NCBI GenBank assembly: GCA_033558025.1
Contig: JAUCEF010000005.1
Coordinates: 620,001 to 684,000 of the forward strand
Length of the DNA stretch: 64,000 bases
Direction: 5' to 3'
Source: Phytophthora sp. 'mugwort'
Taxonomy: Eukaryota > Oomycota > Peronosporomycetes > Peronosporales > Peronosporaceae
The position numbers were made by a program, and so were the translations under genes. Below the pieces are notes generated by a model. The model was not told where the DNA came from and did not search any database. It worked only from the letters and a program-made list of their open reading frames with translations. Below, piece by piece: positions 1 to 11,400 of the stretch; positions within the stretch are counted from its first letter, which is position 1; each line of letters opens with the position of its first letter.

Positions 1-240
1 CTTGCATGGTTCACTAACATATATGGACCGAGGAAACAGTTCATCTCGAACCCTTCCCGGATTGATTGATAACTCTTGGGCGGTTCCGAGGACCCAGAGC
101 CGGTGTTTGCACAAGCGCACGCATGAAGATAACAAGGAAGGCAACAGGGAGTAGGCTTTATGGAGACGTAACGAACAGTTGTAACCATTATAATCTACTC
201 ACTCCGGCATTGCCTTTCAAGTAACACATCAACTACAACA
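1..240 (+). repeat. Left LTR of the copia element (5' end outside window)
   Basis: It aligns almost base for base with 2596-2833 and ends in the same CAACA. By comparison with the right LTR, the first ~18 bases lie before the window. The two LTRs differ at a few percent of positions including small indels, which suggests an insertion that is old but not ancient. Confidence 0.88.
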
Positions 241-340
241 AGTTAACAGTCGCAGCAGTTACCTGACCGGGAACCCTCCATCGGAACGCACAAGCCATGC
301 TGAAAAACAAGCCAAAGACCTTCTGGGTAGTGGAAACTAT

Positions 341-700
341 TTTCACTGGGAGTATAACATGCGCATGACGCTGGCCTGGAAGGGGCTACTTGCGCATGTG
401 GAGATCGTGAAGCCTGAGCATGAGATCACGGAGGCGTGGCTCGTTAGTGACGCGAAGGCACTCGGGATATTGCTCAAGGTGTGGAACTACAAAACCAGAC
501 GAAGATCCTTTCCGCGACACGAGCGTGAAGTTAAAGGTATATACGACACGCACGTGCCAGACCAATGAACGGTCTTTCCCGTCACGAAGGACGTGGATGA
601 GCAGGTGGCACCGTTGAGAGTGAAACGGCAACCTGTCGTGGACGAACCGATGGAAGCTGTCGATGATTTTATCCCGGACGTCGAGTTGGACAAGAGAGGT
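341..700 (+). pseudogene. gag fragment fused by deletion to a later pol linker
   Basis: The frame from about 341 reads a copia Gag N-terminal stretch (tryptophan-centred, then MRMTLAWKGLLAHVEIVKPE, then a TEAW motif) of the UBN2/gag-polypeptide type. It ends at a stop near 568. Another frame from about 570 to 700 reads acidic linker typical of the segment between integrase and reverse transcriptase. No CCHC knuckle, protease or integrase core is left between them, so a deletion of well over 1 kb has joined the two ends. It is non-functional. Confidence 0.55.
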
Positions 701-1049
701 TCAATCAGTACCTGACGTCGCCTGACCTTTCTTCTTGCACCGGAACGCAGTACTACAACAGGGTTGGAGTTGACGGAGTACGTTTCTCCGCCGCTTGCAT
801 TCCAGGAAGAACGCTTAGTCTTTCATCCTGAGGCGGAACGCCCCAGACGGTCGCGGGAATTGGTAGTTTTGTTGGAGGACGGCTTGGATGCAGGTCAAGA
901 CCAACAGTCAGAAGGGAGTGACGGTCCCCCATCTCCGAAACGTGCTCGGATTGACGATGAAGCGGTATTGGTGTATGCTGCCAGTATAGACGTCGTTCCA
1001 GACACACCAAATTCTCACGCAGAAGTTGTTGCCAGTGGAGATGCAGCAG

Positions 1050-2563
1050 AATGATGAAGGCGGAGCTGCTTTCTGATGCCAGGAACGGAACGTGGACACT
1101 CGTTCCACGTGGAACAACTACCTGTCCTATTGGATGTCGTTGAGTATTCGCTAAGAAGCGTGACGAGCATGGGCAAGTGATCCGTTACACGGCATGGTTG
1201 GTTGCCAAGGGATTCAAACAGAAGTTCGGAGTTGACTTCTTTAAGACTTATTCTCCTGTTGTGAACATGAACTCGATGAGAGTGTTGCTGGTTGTGTGCG
1301 TTGCAGACGCATACGAGATGGAACAGCTGGACGCAGACACAGCGTTCCTGAACAGTGAGTTGCAGGACTGTGTCTATATGGTGGTTCCGTGTGGTACTGA
1401 CAACGTTCGCAATCAAGTATGCCAGCTCAATAAGGCAATCTACGGGTTGACGCATGCTGCAAGTGCATGGAACAAGACCAGTCATGGCTTTTTCATTCGG
1501 AACGGCTTCAACGGCTGTGGAGCGGACCAATGCGTCTATGTTAAGAGCAACCGGAACGGCTACGTGTACTATGCCTGTATGTGGACGACATGATATTGCG
1601 GCGAAGACCCGCAAGGAGATCAGTGAAGTCGAGGTCGCACTGAAGAAAGCTTCAAGATGAGGGACTGGGCGATGCAAAATTCATCTTGGGTATGGAGATT
1701 GATCATGACAAGGCCGCTGGAACGTTTACGATCAAGCATACCCGGTACGTTTATGACATTGTGGAACGCTTCAATCAGCAGAACGCTATGAGGGTGGACA
1801 ACCCATGTGCACCCTGAACGTGAAGTTGTCGAAGATGATGTCGCCAACTACTGATGTGTAACATGCTGAGATGCAGTCAAGACCGTACCGTGCCCTGATA
1901 GGGTGCCTGATGTATACACTGACAACGTGCACGCGTCCGGACATCGCGTCCGTGGTGACGCAACTGTCACGCTTTCTTGAGGATCCTGGTCACAACATTG
2001 AAAAGCGGCCACTCGCGTTCTCCGGTACTTGGAGACGACCCGTGAGCACGTAATCGTATATGAAGCTGGTTCCAGTGACATCACAGCTGAGGCGTTCACG
2101 GATGCGGACTGGGGCAGCAACCTTCATGACAGGCGTTCCGTGTCTGGAACCTGGTGATGATCGGGAACACTCCAGGCGCGTTTAAGTCGAAGTACCAGAG
2201 AACGGTTACACTCCGTTTTGCAGAGGCAGAGTATATGACGCTGAGCCTTTGTACTCAAGAGGTGACATGAACGCGTGCTATGCAGACGGAATGGGCCGCG
2301 CGCAAGTACGTGGAACGCCTATCTGGGAGGATAACCAAGGCGCCATCGCCCTCGCAAGCAACGCTGTATATCACGCACGCACCAAGCATATTGACATACG
2401 ACACCATTTCATTCGTGAAAACGTCGAACCTGGTTACGATCAAGGTCGATAATGTTGACACCAAGCACCAACTAGCTGACATGCTCACCAAGGGCCTCAA
2501 AACGAAGCCGTTGAAGTTCTTGCGCGAAGCGACTGGCACCAAGTGCAAGGTCGCCGTGCCATA
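1050..2563 (+). pseudogene. copia reverse transcriptase and RNase H, frameshifted
   Basis: From 1075 the frame gives the copia RT entry motif (NGTWTLVPRG), an in-frame TGA where tryptophan is expected, then LVAKGFKQ and the SPVV and TAFLNSELQD blocks up to about 1575. The catalytic YVDD follows at 1580-1591 but in another frame, so a frameshift falls just before the active site. RNase H remains are read in scattered frames: an AEYMTLSL block near 2225, a [11 protein letters not shown] block near 2322 and an [14 protein letters not shown] block near 2380. The end, TKHQLADMLTKGL, is at 2459-2500. Many stops and shifts make it a dead copy. Confidence 0.85.
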
Positions 2564-2577
2564 GCAGTGAGTGGAAG

Positions 2578-2833
2578 TGTTGAAGTGGCAACGCTCTTGC
2601 ATGGTTCATTACATATGTGGACCGAGGGAACGGTTCATCTCGAATCATTCCCGGATTGATTGATAGCTCTCGAGTGGTTCCGAGGACCCAGAGCCGGTGT
2701 TGTACAAGCGCACACATGAAGATAACAAGGAAGACAACAGGGAGTAGGCTTTATGGAGACGTAACGAACAGTTGTAACCATTATAATCTACTCACTTCGG
2801 CATTGCCTTCAAAGCAACACATCAACCACAACA
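2578..2833 (+). repeat. Right LTR of the copia element (complete, 256 bp)
   Basis: It begins TGTTG and ends CAACA, a perfect 5-bp terminal inverted repeat as expected for copia LTRs. A purine-rich stretch directly upstream (2566-2577) fits a polypurine tract. Similarity to the left LTR runs over the whole shared length. Confidence 0.88.
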
Positions 2834-3178
2834 AGGTACATCAAAATGGTTGGCTTCCAGCTTATTTTCAAATTTGCCGGCTAGCACGCAAATGGAGATG
2901 CGAAAGCTGCTAAAGCTTTGCAGCAAGTCGGGCTGTTTTTTGTTTCAGCTGATGGAAGGTCTTTCGGTGTGCTAATTAACGTAACGATTTGTACTTCCCA
3001 TCCATTAGAACGCCCATCGAATAAAGCGCTTTCTGAAAGGGCGTTGTATAACTAGAACGCTCTCGCACCAGTCAATTCAAATTCACGTGCTTCTGGTTCG
3101 CTGGTTTAAAATGGATGATTCATAGCCACTGCCCATTGCCTGCTTTGGTTGCGCTGCAGTTCTCACTCTCAAGTTCCA

Positions 3179-4468
3179 ATGCCGGCAAAACGTAAAAGCA
3201 TCAAAATCAGCAGCAAGCCATAGACTGTATTGCGCCTGAAGGAGGAGGCATGGCGTCATGCGCTGAAGTTCTCTTTCGCCGTCGAGGATGGCGTATCAAG
3301 CGTCCTGTTTCCGCCATTAGTGGCGCGATCGTGAGCTGATCATTGCTGAACCAGGTTCTCGCCGCCGAATCGCTGGTGGGGGCCGTGGACGAGCATATTG
3401 ACCTCATCTACGAGAAGCGCATCAGAAAAAAAGAAGGTAACGCAGAACTGGATTGCGACAACGGCTATCCAGCTCTTTCAAGCCAGTCGTACCGAAGAAG
3501 AGCATGAAGAGGACCCCATTCGCTTCGTGGCGTCCGACCCCTGGGTCCACAACTTCATGGCTCGAAACAGCCTCACGCTCCGTAAGCGTACCAACCTGAC
3601 GACACTGACCGAGGACGTTCTCGTTGGGCGCGCGGTGGCCTACATGCAGTTTCTAGAAGAGCACAAGCCACACATGAACCGAGACCGCACCGCCTTTTTG
3701 GACGAGACAGCGGTGTACTTCGAAGACGCTCGAGCGTACACCGTAGACGAGGTTGGCGCTCGCCGTGTGGTGGTGCGCTCAACGGGTTCTGCTTCAATGC
3801 GAATCACCGTCATACTTGCGGTAACTGCTACGGGCAAGAAGCTGACGCCCTGTCTCATCTGGAAGAGGAAGACTCATGAGTCGATCGAGCACCTTGATGG
3901 CTGCTATGTTGCCTACCAGCAGCGCGCTTGGGTGGATCAGGACCTCCTCCTAAACCGGTTGGACTGGTACTATCCTACCGTCCTCCAGACAGCTGGTTAG
4001 TACATCATGTGGGACTCCATGCGAGCCCATATTGGGCAGCGTGTTAAGCAGCGGTGCTCCGAGAAGGAAATCAAGATGGCTGTCGTGCCCGGTGGTTTGA
4101 CGCCGTATATGCAAGCTGGAGATGTTGGTATCTACAAGTCGTTCAAGGACAGCATCTCCAGGCTGGTGGAGGAGTGGAAGTGCTCGGATACGGTGACGTA
4201 CACCAAGGGCGGGGATCCACGTCCGCCTGAGGTCGCACTTGTAACGTCGTGGGTCGCTTGAGCCTGAAAGCAGACACAGATGAAGAGCGTGCAAGCCTGC
4301 GGCTTCAGCAGCGACTCAAGCAAGTGGCATATTGCCAAGTACGATGTGTACGGCTCGAAGTTTAGAGCGGCTTGGGAGCTGCGCGAGGGAGGCGATGCTA
4401 ACGACGTTTTTGAAGTAGCAGTGGACGCGGTGATGGATACGTGCGATGCGATCGTCATTGAAGACTAG
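3179..4468 (+). pseudogene. pogo/Jerky-like DDE transposase, stops and one frameshift
   Basis: One frame runs from an ATG at 3179 to the TAG at 4466-4468. It is broken by stops in the N-terminal 75 codons and by in-frame stops at 3998-4000 and 4259-4261. A frameshift in the A-rich run near 3425 is also likely, because the helix-turn-helix region reads better in the next frame. The DDE core is clear: FLDETAVYF holds the first Asp, MWDSMRAHIG the second and AGDVGIYKSFKD the third. A HNFMARN-type CENP-B HTH segment precedes it. Catalytic residues survive although the frame does not. No clear TIRs were found. The short frames between stops are not separate genes. Confidence 0.75.
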
Positions 4469-4565
4469 AGTAGCGCTTAAAAAGGCAAGTTAGTCGACGG
4501 TCTTAACGATGGCAATGCAAGGAAATTGGAGAGAAAACGTACCATTTTTAGTGCGAGGAATTAAC

Positions 4566-4658
4566 GGTCTCGAGAGGACTCGAACCCGCGACAACCCTGC
4601 TTCCAATAGGGCCTTCAATAAAGTCAGCCGTTTTAACCGGTTGAGCTGTCAGCACTGG
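4566..4658 (-). other. tRNA-like sequence (A- and B-box), degenerate
   Basis: On the minus strand an A-box-like stretch (AGCTCAACCGG) is followed about 60 bases later by a good B-box, GGTTCGAGTCC (4576-4586 on plus). A hairpin between them can present TTGGAAG, a possible serine GGA anticodon loop. The T-stem and acceptor stem do not pair properly, so it is not a convincing functional tRNA. It is more likely a tRNA pseudogene or the head of a tRNA-derived SINE. Confidence 0.4.
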
Positions 4659-4662
4659 TGAA

Positions 4663-6950
4663 AACTCAATGTAAAACTTACTGTAAAATACGTGTAATCG
4701 ATTATAACGCGTATTTTCTATCTGACCGCGTTTTATAATAATTGAACGCGGCGCATTAATCCGTATTTTAAGTTAGTGATTTTATACTGTCGCGCTGTGT
4801 GCAAGTCCGGAAGCGTCAGCCACTAAGGACGCAAATAGGTGCGTCATAAATCTCCGCAAGCACCGATTCAACGTAGAACACGGATAGCCCGAGACGACAA
4901 CGAAGATCTTATGCGGGCCATGACAAGGAGATAGTGAAAGTTGTGGTATTTTGGTCACAGCGGTTGCATGCTGTTTTGTGAGAAAGAAAATGGACGGACT
5001 GGCACGTACAAGGGGCGTCGGTCAACTTTAGCAACCAAAATCCTTCGTCTGCGCATTGACATTTGCTTCGCGCTCCCGAGGTCCACATAACTGTTCCAGG
5101 ATGAATTCTGTAAAAAGGACGTGTGGTGCACTTGACGAACTGCTTGCAAAGTAAAGCAGCAACAGGATACGATTGACAGTTTTGGCAGTAGCTATTGCAC
5201 GCGCTATCACCTAACAGAATGAAAAGACAATACAATTAGCTCCAGTTAACTCATCAGGCTCACATTCGTGAAACCCAGGGGCAAGCAAAGAAATTCTTGA
5301 AATCACTGTCTATAATAGACGCAGTGCGTGCCTAGAAGCTTGTTTTTTTCTATGCTAGTTATCTATTGGCTTAAGCGTGTAATATATCTGCGAATAAATT
5401 ACCAATCTCAGTGTTGCGCGCCAGGAACATCAACGCCCTAGTGTTACCGATCTACACCACCGTAGTATTAATATAATCAATGTCTACATGACCTGTCCAC
5501 AATGTATTTTCCACTGTTAACTTTCTTACCAATGGCACCGGCATATACATGTAGCACCCTCAGTTACGATGGTTTACTGGCCGAGAGTTGTTGCCAACCA
5601 GCACTCTCTTTATCGAGTGGGGGAGGGGGTAATGCAGCGTCCCTCAATTTTTTCGAGAAACAAAACTGAGGGATAACGTTTTCGCTATTCGAACGTAAGC
5701 AATGAAGTGAGTATGTAGAGGACCTCTAAGACTATAATTGCTTGAGGCAAGCATATTTCTAGCAAGCATGTATCATTCTCTTAGATGCACGTGCGCCGCA
5801 CATTGTCAACGGCGGTTTGGGTGAGTATGTAGAAAAATGATATGCCACGATCAGCAAATTGAAGTTGGGCCCTCATTTTTTCGCGTAAAGATCCATCCAG
5901 TACAAGGACTTGAGGCTGTTGTTTACAGCAATCTTTTACTCACCTTCGGATAGGAGGCTACAGTACAACTCGGGTTGCTAAGAGCATACGAGAAAAGCTT
6001 TGAAGGGCAGGGCCAACGTCACGGATGACGGCCAAATGTTTCTTGGTGGAGGGGGAGTTTGGCGATAAGGGGGCGACAGTCTCGAGAAAGTCGTTTTCGA
6101 CGCAGAGGCGAGGCAAGGCTGGCCGCTGATGATAAGACCGGCGCGGTTCACTGGCTTGGTCTTGCCGTGTGCATCAAGGGTACCACTCGCGCGCTCGGCT
6201 CACCGAGCGCGCCTCACAGTGACATCGCCCTAGAGCGGAGTTATTGGATGAGGCTGCGCTACGGAAGGCGGCCGGCATCGAGAGCCGGCTTTAATAAGAC
6301 CTGGCGGATAAGAATTCCAGGCTGGTGATTATCTTGTGGCTAACCGCGCCTCCTGTTGGCGATGCCCGTCTTCGACGAAGACTTCGTATCGCGGACCAAG
6401 ATGTCTACAGTAGCGGAACAGGATGCTGGAAGCTGCTCCGCAGTTTCCTCGCATGTGTGGCTTTGTAAATGCCAGTGCACTGGAAAACTCTGAACGCAAA
6501 TCTCATGACATTTGGGACTCCCATATTGGGAGCAAAGCGGAGACTGTTGTGGCAATACCACAGTAGTTGTCATCGCCACCGAGATGTTGCACACTCGTCT
6601 GGTCTTTTCCCTCACTCCGAAAGGAACATGGCAGGCATTCGGATGCCAGCTGGCAGGGTGCGCACTTGCCACCTGGAGCCGACAATAAAGAAGCCGAGTC
6701 GGGCGCCTGTGCTGCCCTTGACGCCGTGGTGGCTCGCCTCTCCTCCATGACGCGTCTGTCACCATCGGCAGAGCTCCAGCCGAGTGCGCAACGCCATTGG
6801 GGTTAAGGAGTTACATTCCAATTTGACGCGTGCAGCACAGGACTCTGCCGACTTGTGGACCGTGACGGGAAGCTTGTCCGGCACCGCAGAGACGTACCTC
6901 GACTCCGACTCGAGACCGTTCCAACATCGATTCCGATATCGTTAGTGGCA
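4663..6950. other. Gene-free stretch, AT-rich then GC-rich
   Basis: No reading frame here is long or protein-like enough to support. The first part (4663-5950) is AT-rich with short frames only. The second part (about 6050-6850) is GC-rich and may be the 5' flank or an older transposon end. It contains one perfect 10-bp-stem hairpin, listed separately. Confidence 0.5.
6189..6212. repeat. Perfect hairpin, 10-bp stem, 4-nt loop
   Basis: GCGCGCTCGG (6189-6198), loop CTCA, then the exact reverse complement to 6212. The stem is nine G/C pairs and one A/T pair. No oligo-T run follows. It sits in non-coding DNA about 740 bp before the next gene. Confidence 0.7.
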
Positions 6951-8555
6951 ATGGGCTCAGACCCTAACTACTGCAAAGTGACGGTATACCCGGCCAACAT
7001 GAATGTGTCTCCGCCTCGGATGCGCCGACAGACTGTCGGAGACGAAGGTCTCGGCTCATTCCGGAACCAGCCCTTCAAACGGGCCCCACCGCCGGTGCCG
7101 CCTTACAAGGCGTTTGCCGCAGCAGTCTATGACAACGTGGATGAACTGCAGGAGGACGACACGGCTGACATTGCCGTGCTCAGTGAAGAGGAGCCAATGA
7201 TATCATCGCGCCGTCGCGCGCACACCACGTCGTCGATGTCGACTTCAGCGCGTCTGTCGAACATACTGAACCCGCTGTCGCGCCTGACGATGCGGTGGAC
7301 CGAGCAGTCGAATGACGCAGGTTCGTACAAAGCAACGGCGTCCTCCACGGCTAGCGCGTCTTCGACTCCGGGCCTGATAGACACCCCGCCGCCACTTATG
7401 ACTCCGCCGCCAATGATGGACTTGACTAACTCGTTCTTGGATGTGGACACAAACGGCAGCGATGAGATCACGCGCCCGACATTTGACGACGTGGCCAGTC
7501 TGATGGCCGGAACACCACCGATCCCGGCGGGGCTCACGCTCGACATGCTGCCGACGGAGTACGAGACACCTCCGATCCCGTCGCATCTACGTGACGTCCT
7601 AATGCACAACCATAGGAGCATTTCGCCGCTCACGGTACACAGTGATGATGAAGGAGAAAGTGACAGCGAAATTGAAGACGACGACGCCAGTAGTGCCACC
7701 ACGGACGACTACGGAGAGGATCCAACCAACCACTCTGTGGACATCGACAGCATTCGCCAGACCCGCGAACAGGCTGTTGCCCACTTTGAAGCCTCGATTC
7801 GTGACCCCAATCGTCGTGTACCGCGGTCCCGCACCACCGACGTGCCCAAGAAAGGAAGCGGCTCGGCCCGCAACATGCGCGGACTTAGCTCGCCGCCGCG
7901 GATGCTGAGCCAGGTCATTCGCTCTCGCAAGGCCACTGTACCGGACGGGAGTCACGCTGGCGATGGTACCAGTGCTTCGGGCAGCAGCGAAGCTCTTTCC
8001 GTCCCCATTTATCATGGACAGGAACTCCACCTGGCATTTAAGACTACGACTGGCCAGATGACTCAAGTCCAGGGCCATCCCAAACAACATGGACACAAGA
8101 ACCCGTTTTCGCGCCGCGTTCGCTGCTACGCTGTTCAGCCTTACGATTCTCTCGAGGACGGTGATACGCTACGCATCATTGGGCACACCACCGACGGTCT
8201 GCTTCGCGGTGGGGATTGCGTCTCCTTCGCGCGCACCGACGGCACGGTACTACGTATGCAGACGATGTTTAAGAAGCTGACGTTCAGCAACAAGATCGAC
8301 GTGCGCGCCAAGTTTATTGTCACCGGTGTGCCCGACCGCACGCCTGTGACCTCGACGTCCAAGTTCTACCTGCAAAGTGTGTATGACCGCAAGAAAACGG
8401 TGGGCTTCTTGCCTTCTCGACGTGGAAATCACCCAGGCTGTCTTGCTATGTATGTCCACCGGAACGCGGAGGACAAGGTCGAGCCTATCCAGTTCTTCAA
8501 GCGCCATCCGGGCCATAGTGTGGGCTTTTGGCACCACCCGCAGCACTGGGTTTAG
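6951..8555 (+). CDS. Unrecognised 534-aa protein, disordered N-terminus and beta-rich C-terminal domain
   Basis: This is an uninterrupted single-exon gene with GC-rich third positions, so it is very likely real. The frame is open further upstream, but 6951 is its first ATG. Residues 1-345 are low complexity: an APPPVPPY stretch near 45, several Ser/Thr-rich patches, TPPPLMTPPPMM near 150, and an acidic run near 225-245 (DSEIEDDD). Residues about 348-510 form an ordered, strand-rich domain with repeated GDTLRI, GDCVSF and KFYLQS phrases about 40-50 residues apart, which suggests a beta-trefoil-like fold (inference only). The C-terminus is His/Trp-rich. There is no signal peptide or membrane segment. 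I do not recognise the family. It is isolated between transposon remnants. Confidence 0.8.
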   Translation: MGSDPNYCKVTVYPANMNVSPPRMRRQTVGDEGLGSFRNQPFKRAPPPVPPYKAFAAAVYDNVDELQEDDTADIAVLSEEEPMISSRRRAHTTSSMSTSARLSNILNPLSRLTMRWTEQSNDAGSYKATASSTASASSTPGLIDTPPPLMTPPPMMDLTNSFLDVDTNGSDEITRPTFDDVASLMAGTPPIPAGLTLDMLPTEYETPPIPSHLRDVLMHNHRSISPLTVHSDDEGESDSEIEDDDASSATTDDYGEDPTNHSVDIDSIRQTREQAVAHFEASIRDPNRRVPRSRTTDVPKKGSGSARNMRGLSSPPRMLSQVIRSRKATVPDGSHAGDGTSASGSSEALSVPIYHGQELHLAFKTTTGQMTQVQGHPKQHGHKNPFSRRVRCYAVQPYDSLEDGDTLRIIGHTTDGLLRGGDCVSFARTDGTVLRMQTMFKKLTFSNKIDVRAKFIVTGVPDRTPVTSTSKFYLQSVYDRKKTVGFLPSRRGNHPGCLAMYVHRNAEDKVEPIQFFKRHPGHSVGFWHHPQHWV

Positions 8556-9179
8556 TTTTCACGCTGTATGAATCGCATCTGGCACGGTCGAAGTGCTGGA
8601 TTGCCTCCTGCTGAACAACGCAGTAGCGGCACAAGCGGACGTGTGATTAATGGTTGTATGTACCTCTAACGAGTCCTGTAAGTCTGCGTTTTTTTTTTTG
8701 TAGTAGTTGTCGTGGTGTATGCTGTAGTGTCCTTGAGCCGTACTTGTATCTAAGGATTCAGTAATGAAAAAGAAGAACTTCCATTACGTTAGTAAGACTG
8801 ACGCTATATTAGAATGCTTCCCGAGCCTTCGTGCTTGGCATTCGTCGTAATATGATATCATATTATGATATCCAACTGCCACTATACAGTAGGTGTACAA
8901 TTTCCGGAAACCGTATGCGAACGTATAGCTTTGCCATCACAAAGAAAAGGCAATTTCAGCATTTCGTGATATGTGTACCGTAAAAAACCTGTGTAGTATC
9001 CGACAGAATGTTATATCCAACACACCAAATAAGCCAATCAGACGCCAGCAATTTGGACACATCTGAATTGCTGTCATTTCCGACAGCTCCAAAAATAGGT
9101 CGTCATGGCTCGCTAAAAGTTAGGCACCAGCCATGCATCTTAGTCATTCCCCAAAATTCTAAATACAGTACCAATGATA
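8556..9179. other. Non-coding 3' flank of the 534-aa gene
   Basis: No supported gene. It holds a T-run near 8692, possibly part of the 3' end region, and an 18-bp perfect palindrome at 8848-8865. Confidence 0.5.
8848..8865. repeat. 18-bp perfect palindrome
   Basis: TAATATGATATCATATTA equals its own reverse complement. The core ATGATATCAT is followed by another partial copy (ATGATATCC) to 8872. It could be a protein binding site or chance in AT-rich DNA. Confidence 0.6.
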
Positions 9180-9269
9180 TACTAGCCGCACACGAGCCAG
9201 TGCGGGCCGAGGTCGCCGCCTCGGGGCGGACATTGCTTGGAACCGCCCGTTGACGCACCGTCTGCGCCA

Positions 9270-9560
9270 ACGCTGGGCTAACTGGCTGACGGATAAGCTG
9301 CGAAACAGGAGAGCGGCAGCGTGTTAAGGGATGAGCTGGTTGGCTGGGATGCCAGCACGTGGGACGAGCTGTCCGATTCGATGTTCTCGAACGGGTTTAA
9401 GGGAATCTTCGCGTGCCACCTGTCGACCCAACATTTGAGACATCGTCTAATGCTCTCGCTGAGCAACTAAAACGCATGGAGCTACTTGATCCTGAGGTTG
9501 GTGAGGTCGATGATGAAGAGGACATAGTAGACATGATGACCAGAGGAGAGGTAAGCGTCT
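9270..9560 (+). pseudogene. C-terminal remnant of a pogo/Tigger-like transposase
   Basis: Read in two frames, this region gives a tail typical of pogo-like transposases. First comes a DELVGWDASTWDEL segment with an NGF-K turn (about 9325-9405). Then an acidic end, ALAEQLKRMELLDPEVGE followed by DDEEDIVDMM, runs to a stop at 9560-9562. A frameshift lies near 9410. No catalytic core is found upstream, so this is a truncated remnant. Confidence 0.4.
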
Positions 9561-9774
9561 AAGGCAAGTGTAATACTTTGTGTTAATCGTTCCCCGCGGT
9601 GGTAGATTTTCAGAGTAAACCCCCCTCCTGGATCTAATGGAAGCACTCCTGAGTGTTAAATCGGTGGGTTTTAGTAAATGTCTGTTTTTCGGTATGGATT
9701 GTGAATTATCAATTTTAAGGGGCCCAAACCCCGAAGTTAAAAGTGTGTCGGATATTACACAGGTTCTACGGTAA

Positions 9775-9983
9775 GGTATTTCCCAAAAGGCGGACCCCGC
9801 CAGCTGCACTTTCCCAAAACGTGGACCCTGCTCCAGGATAAGGTGGCCCACACTACCGCCGAGTCCTGCCGCTGGCAGTCGACGATCTGCTCCCGCGTGG
9901 TCACCTGCAAGGTGGCGGGCCACACGGACTACGCCGCCCGCCTCCTGCCGCGTTCCTCGGCAGCACCACGAGCTACCTGCCCG
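9775..9983 (+). repeat. Left TIR of the MULE
   Basis: It matches the reverse complement of 14326-14532 at roughly nine positions in ten. At its inner end a 28-bp piece (9956-9983, CTCGGCAGCACCACGAGC...) is duplicated at 9999-10026. Confidence 0.82.
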
Positions 9984-10151
9984 CTTCCTGTCGTGTCCCT
10001 CGGCAGCACCACGAGCTGCCTGCCCGCCTACCCTTCGCTTAAGTTGGTGCTCCTGGTGCTGACCTGTGGGCGGCCGGCATCAGGCCTCTCTGAGCGCTGC
10101 TACTTGTGTTAGGCTCGTAATAGACGTTAGGAATAGCATCAGCTATGCAGG

Positions 10152-11400
10152 ATGTGTACCGATTTAAATATTCATTTGCAGCTCCTAAGTAAACGACCTC
10201 ACAGTCCGTCTTACCCAGAGCAACCCACTCGACGCTTCCTTGATGGAGAAATAACCTCCATTGATAATCTTCGGTACCATAATGGTCGCGACGCTATTGC
10301 AACGGGAGACGTGTTCTTTACGGTCAAGGCTGCTACTCAATTTTTGCAACAGTACAACTACAACCACAACAAGCACGTTATTCCACTGAAGAAACAAGGC
10401 GGCAAAAAGCGAACTTACGTTTGCTCGGATAACGTAAATTGCGACTGGATTGGAGTGGTGCACCGGCGCAAGATTTCAGAGTCTAAAACCCAATACGAAG
10501 TTACAGCGCTGAAGGATATTCACTCTGATATTCTAGCTATTATCGAAAAACTACACAAAAAATGTTGGAGGCTACAGAATCATCTGTTGCTGTTGTTACC
10601 GCAAACAAGACATCACCAATGAGCAATATTCAGCTATTATTACAGGAGCTGAACTATGTTAACATCCAACATCTTCGAAGGTGCTATGTAGAGCTAACGA
10701 TGCCGTTCTCTCGAGAATTTATGTGAAATGGGCCCAGTCGTTTGAGCTGATTCCTTCTTTGCTGGAGCTTTTTCGAAAACGAATTCAGGCTCACGTATCA
10801 CTCTCGATGCCGACACTAAATATTGATTCTTTTGGGCTTTTGTAGCTCTCGACTCTGCAGTTACGAGTTTTGGGCCATGTCTTCCGATGTATGGCTTTGA
10901 CGGGACTCATTCGAAGAATGAAAAATATCGAGGGGTTATTCTTACGTAGACTGAACGGGAACAATATCACATTGGCGTTTGCAGTGGTTCACTCTGAACG
11001 AGGATAATATCCAATGATTCTTTGAGAATTGTGACGCTGCTGGTATTGATGTCGTGGGAGTCCCAGTGCCGGGGTCACATTTTGGGAGCTGCTAACAAAC
11101 TTTCTGAAGGGGGATTACTTTGAATCTTAAATTTTGTACTGTACCCATCATACGAAATGTGCAGAAATAGTTCAAACTTTGAGGTAAGGAAGTCGAAAAC
11201 TTGATTCTCAATATCCAAGGCAATAAGCCTAAAGATGGGTACGACTCTGCTCTCAAAAAGTTAGAGCTAAAGTACAATATTGACATCAAGGAATACGTCG
11301 AAAAAACGCTCCCGTTCGGTCGTGTGTCTGGTCCAACATGCCCGATCACGTATCGGACAACCCCGAGCGGTTTACTCCAGCACCATTATATGTTCTCACT
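10152..11400 (+). pseudogene. MULE transposase, N-terminal half
   Basis: An ATG at 10152 opens a 156-codon frame with a FLYWCH/FAR1-like DNA-binding module (FFTVKAATQFLQQYNYN, then TYVCSDNVNCDWIGVVHRR). Frames then shift repeatedly. The MULE catalytic block appears as DGTHSKNEKYRGVILT (first Asp at 10899). Next come LAFAV-HSE-EDNIQWFFENC near 10970-11030 and a C-x-V-P-I-I-R-N stretch near 11135, where the family usually has CxxHxxRN. A final stretch, SALKKLELKYNIDIKEYVE, ends near 11310. Stops and frameshifts make it inactive. The rest of the protein resumes at about 13285. Confidence 0.75.

Larger units (their letters stand above)
1..2833 (+). mobile_element. Ty1/copia-type LTR retrotransposon, internally deleted and decayed
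   Basis: Two long direct repeats bracket about 2.3 kb of DNA carrying pieces of copia gag and pol in the right order (gag, reverse transcriptase, RNase H). An intact copia element is about 5 kb, so most of gag, protease and integrase has been lost by deletion. The surviving coding parts hold frameshifts and stops. The left LTR starts outside the window, so the left target duplication cannot be read. The element cannot move by itself. The family call is secure from the order and motifs; the named subfamily is unknown. Confidence 0.88.

Noticed and set aside
4566..4658. Functional tRNA-Ser(GGA)
   Set aside because: Acceptor and T stems do not pair, and spacing between A- and B-box is too long for a normal tRNA without a well-placed intron.
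9843..10112. Frame across the left MULE TIR and its partner on minus at 14183-14413
   Set aside because: Both are readings of the terminal inverted repeat itself.
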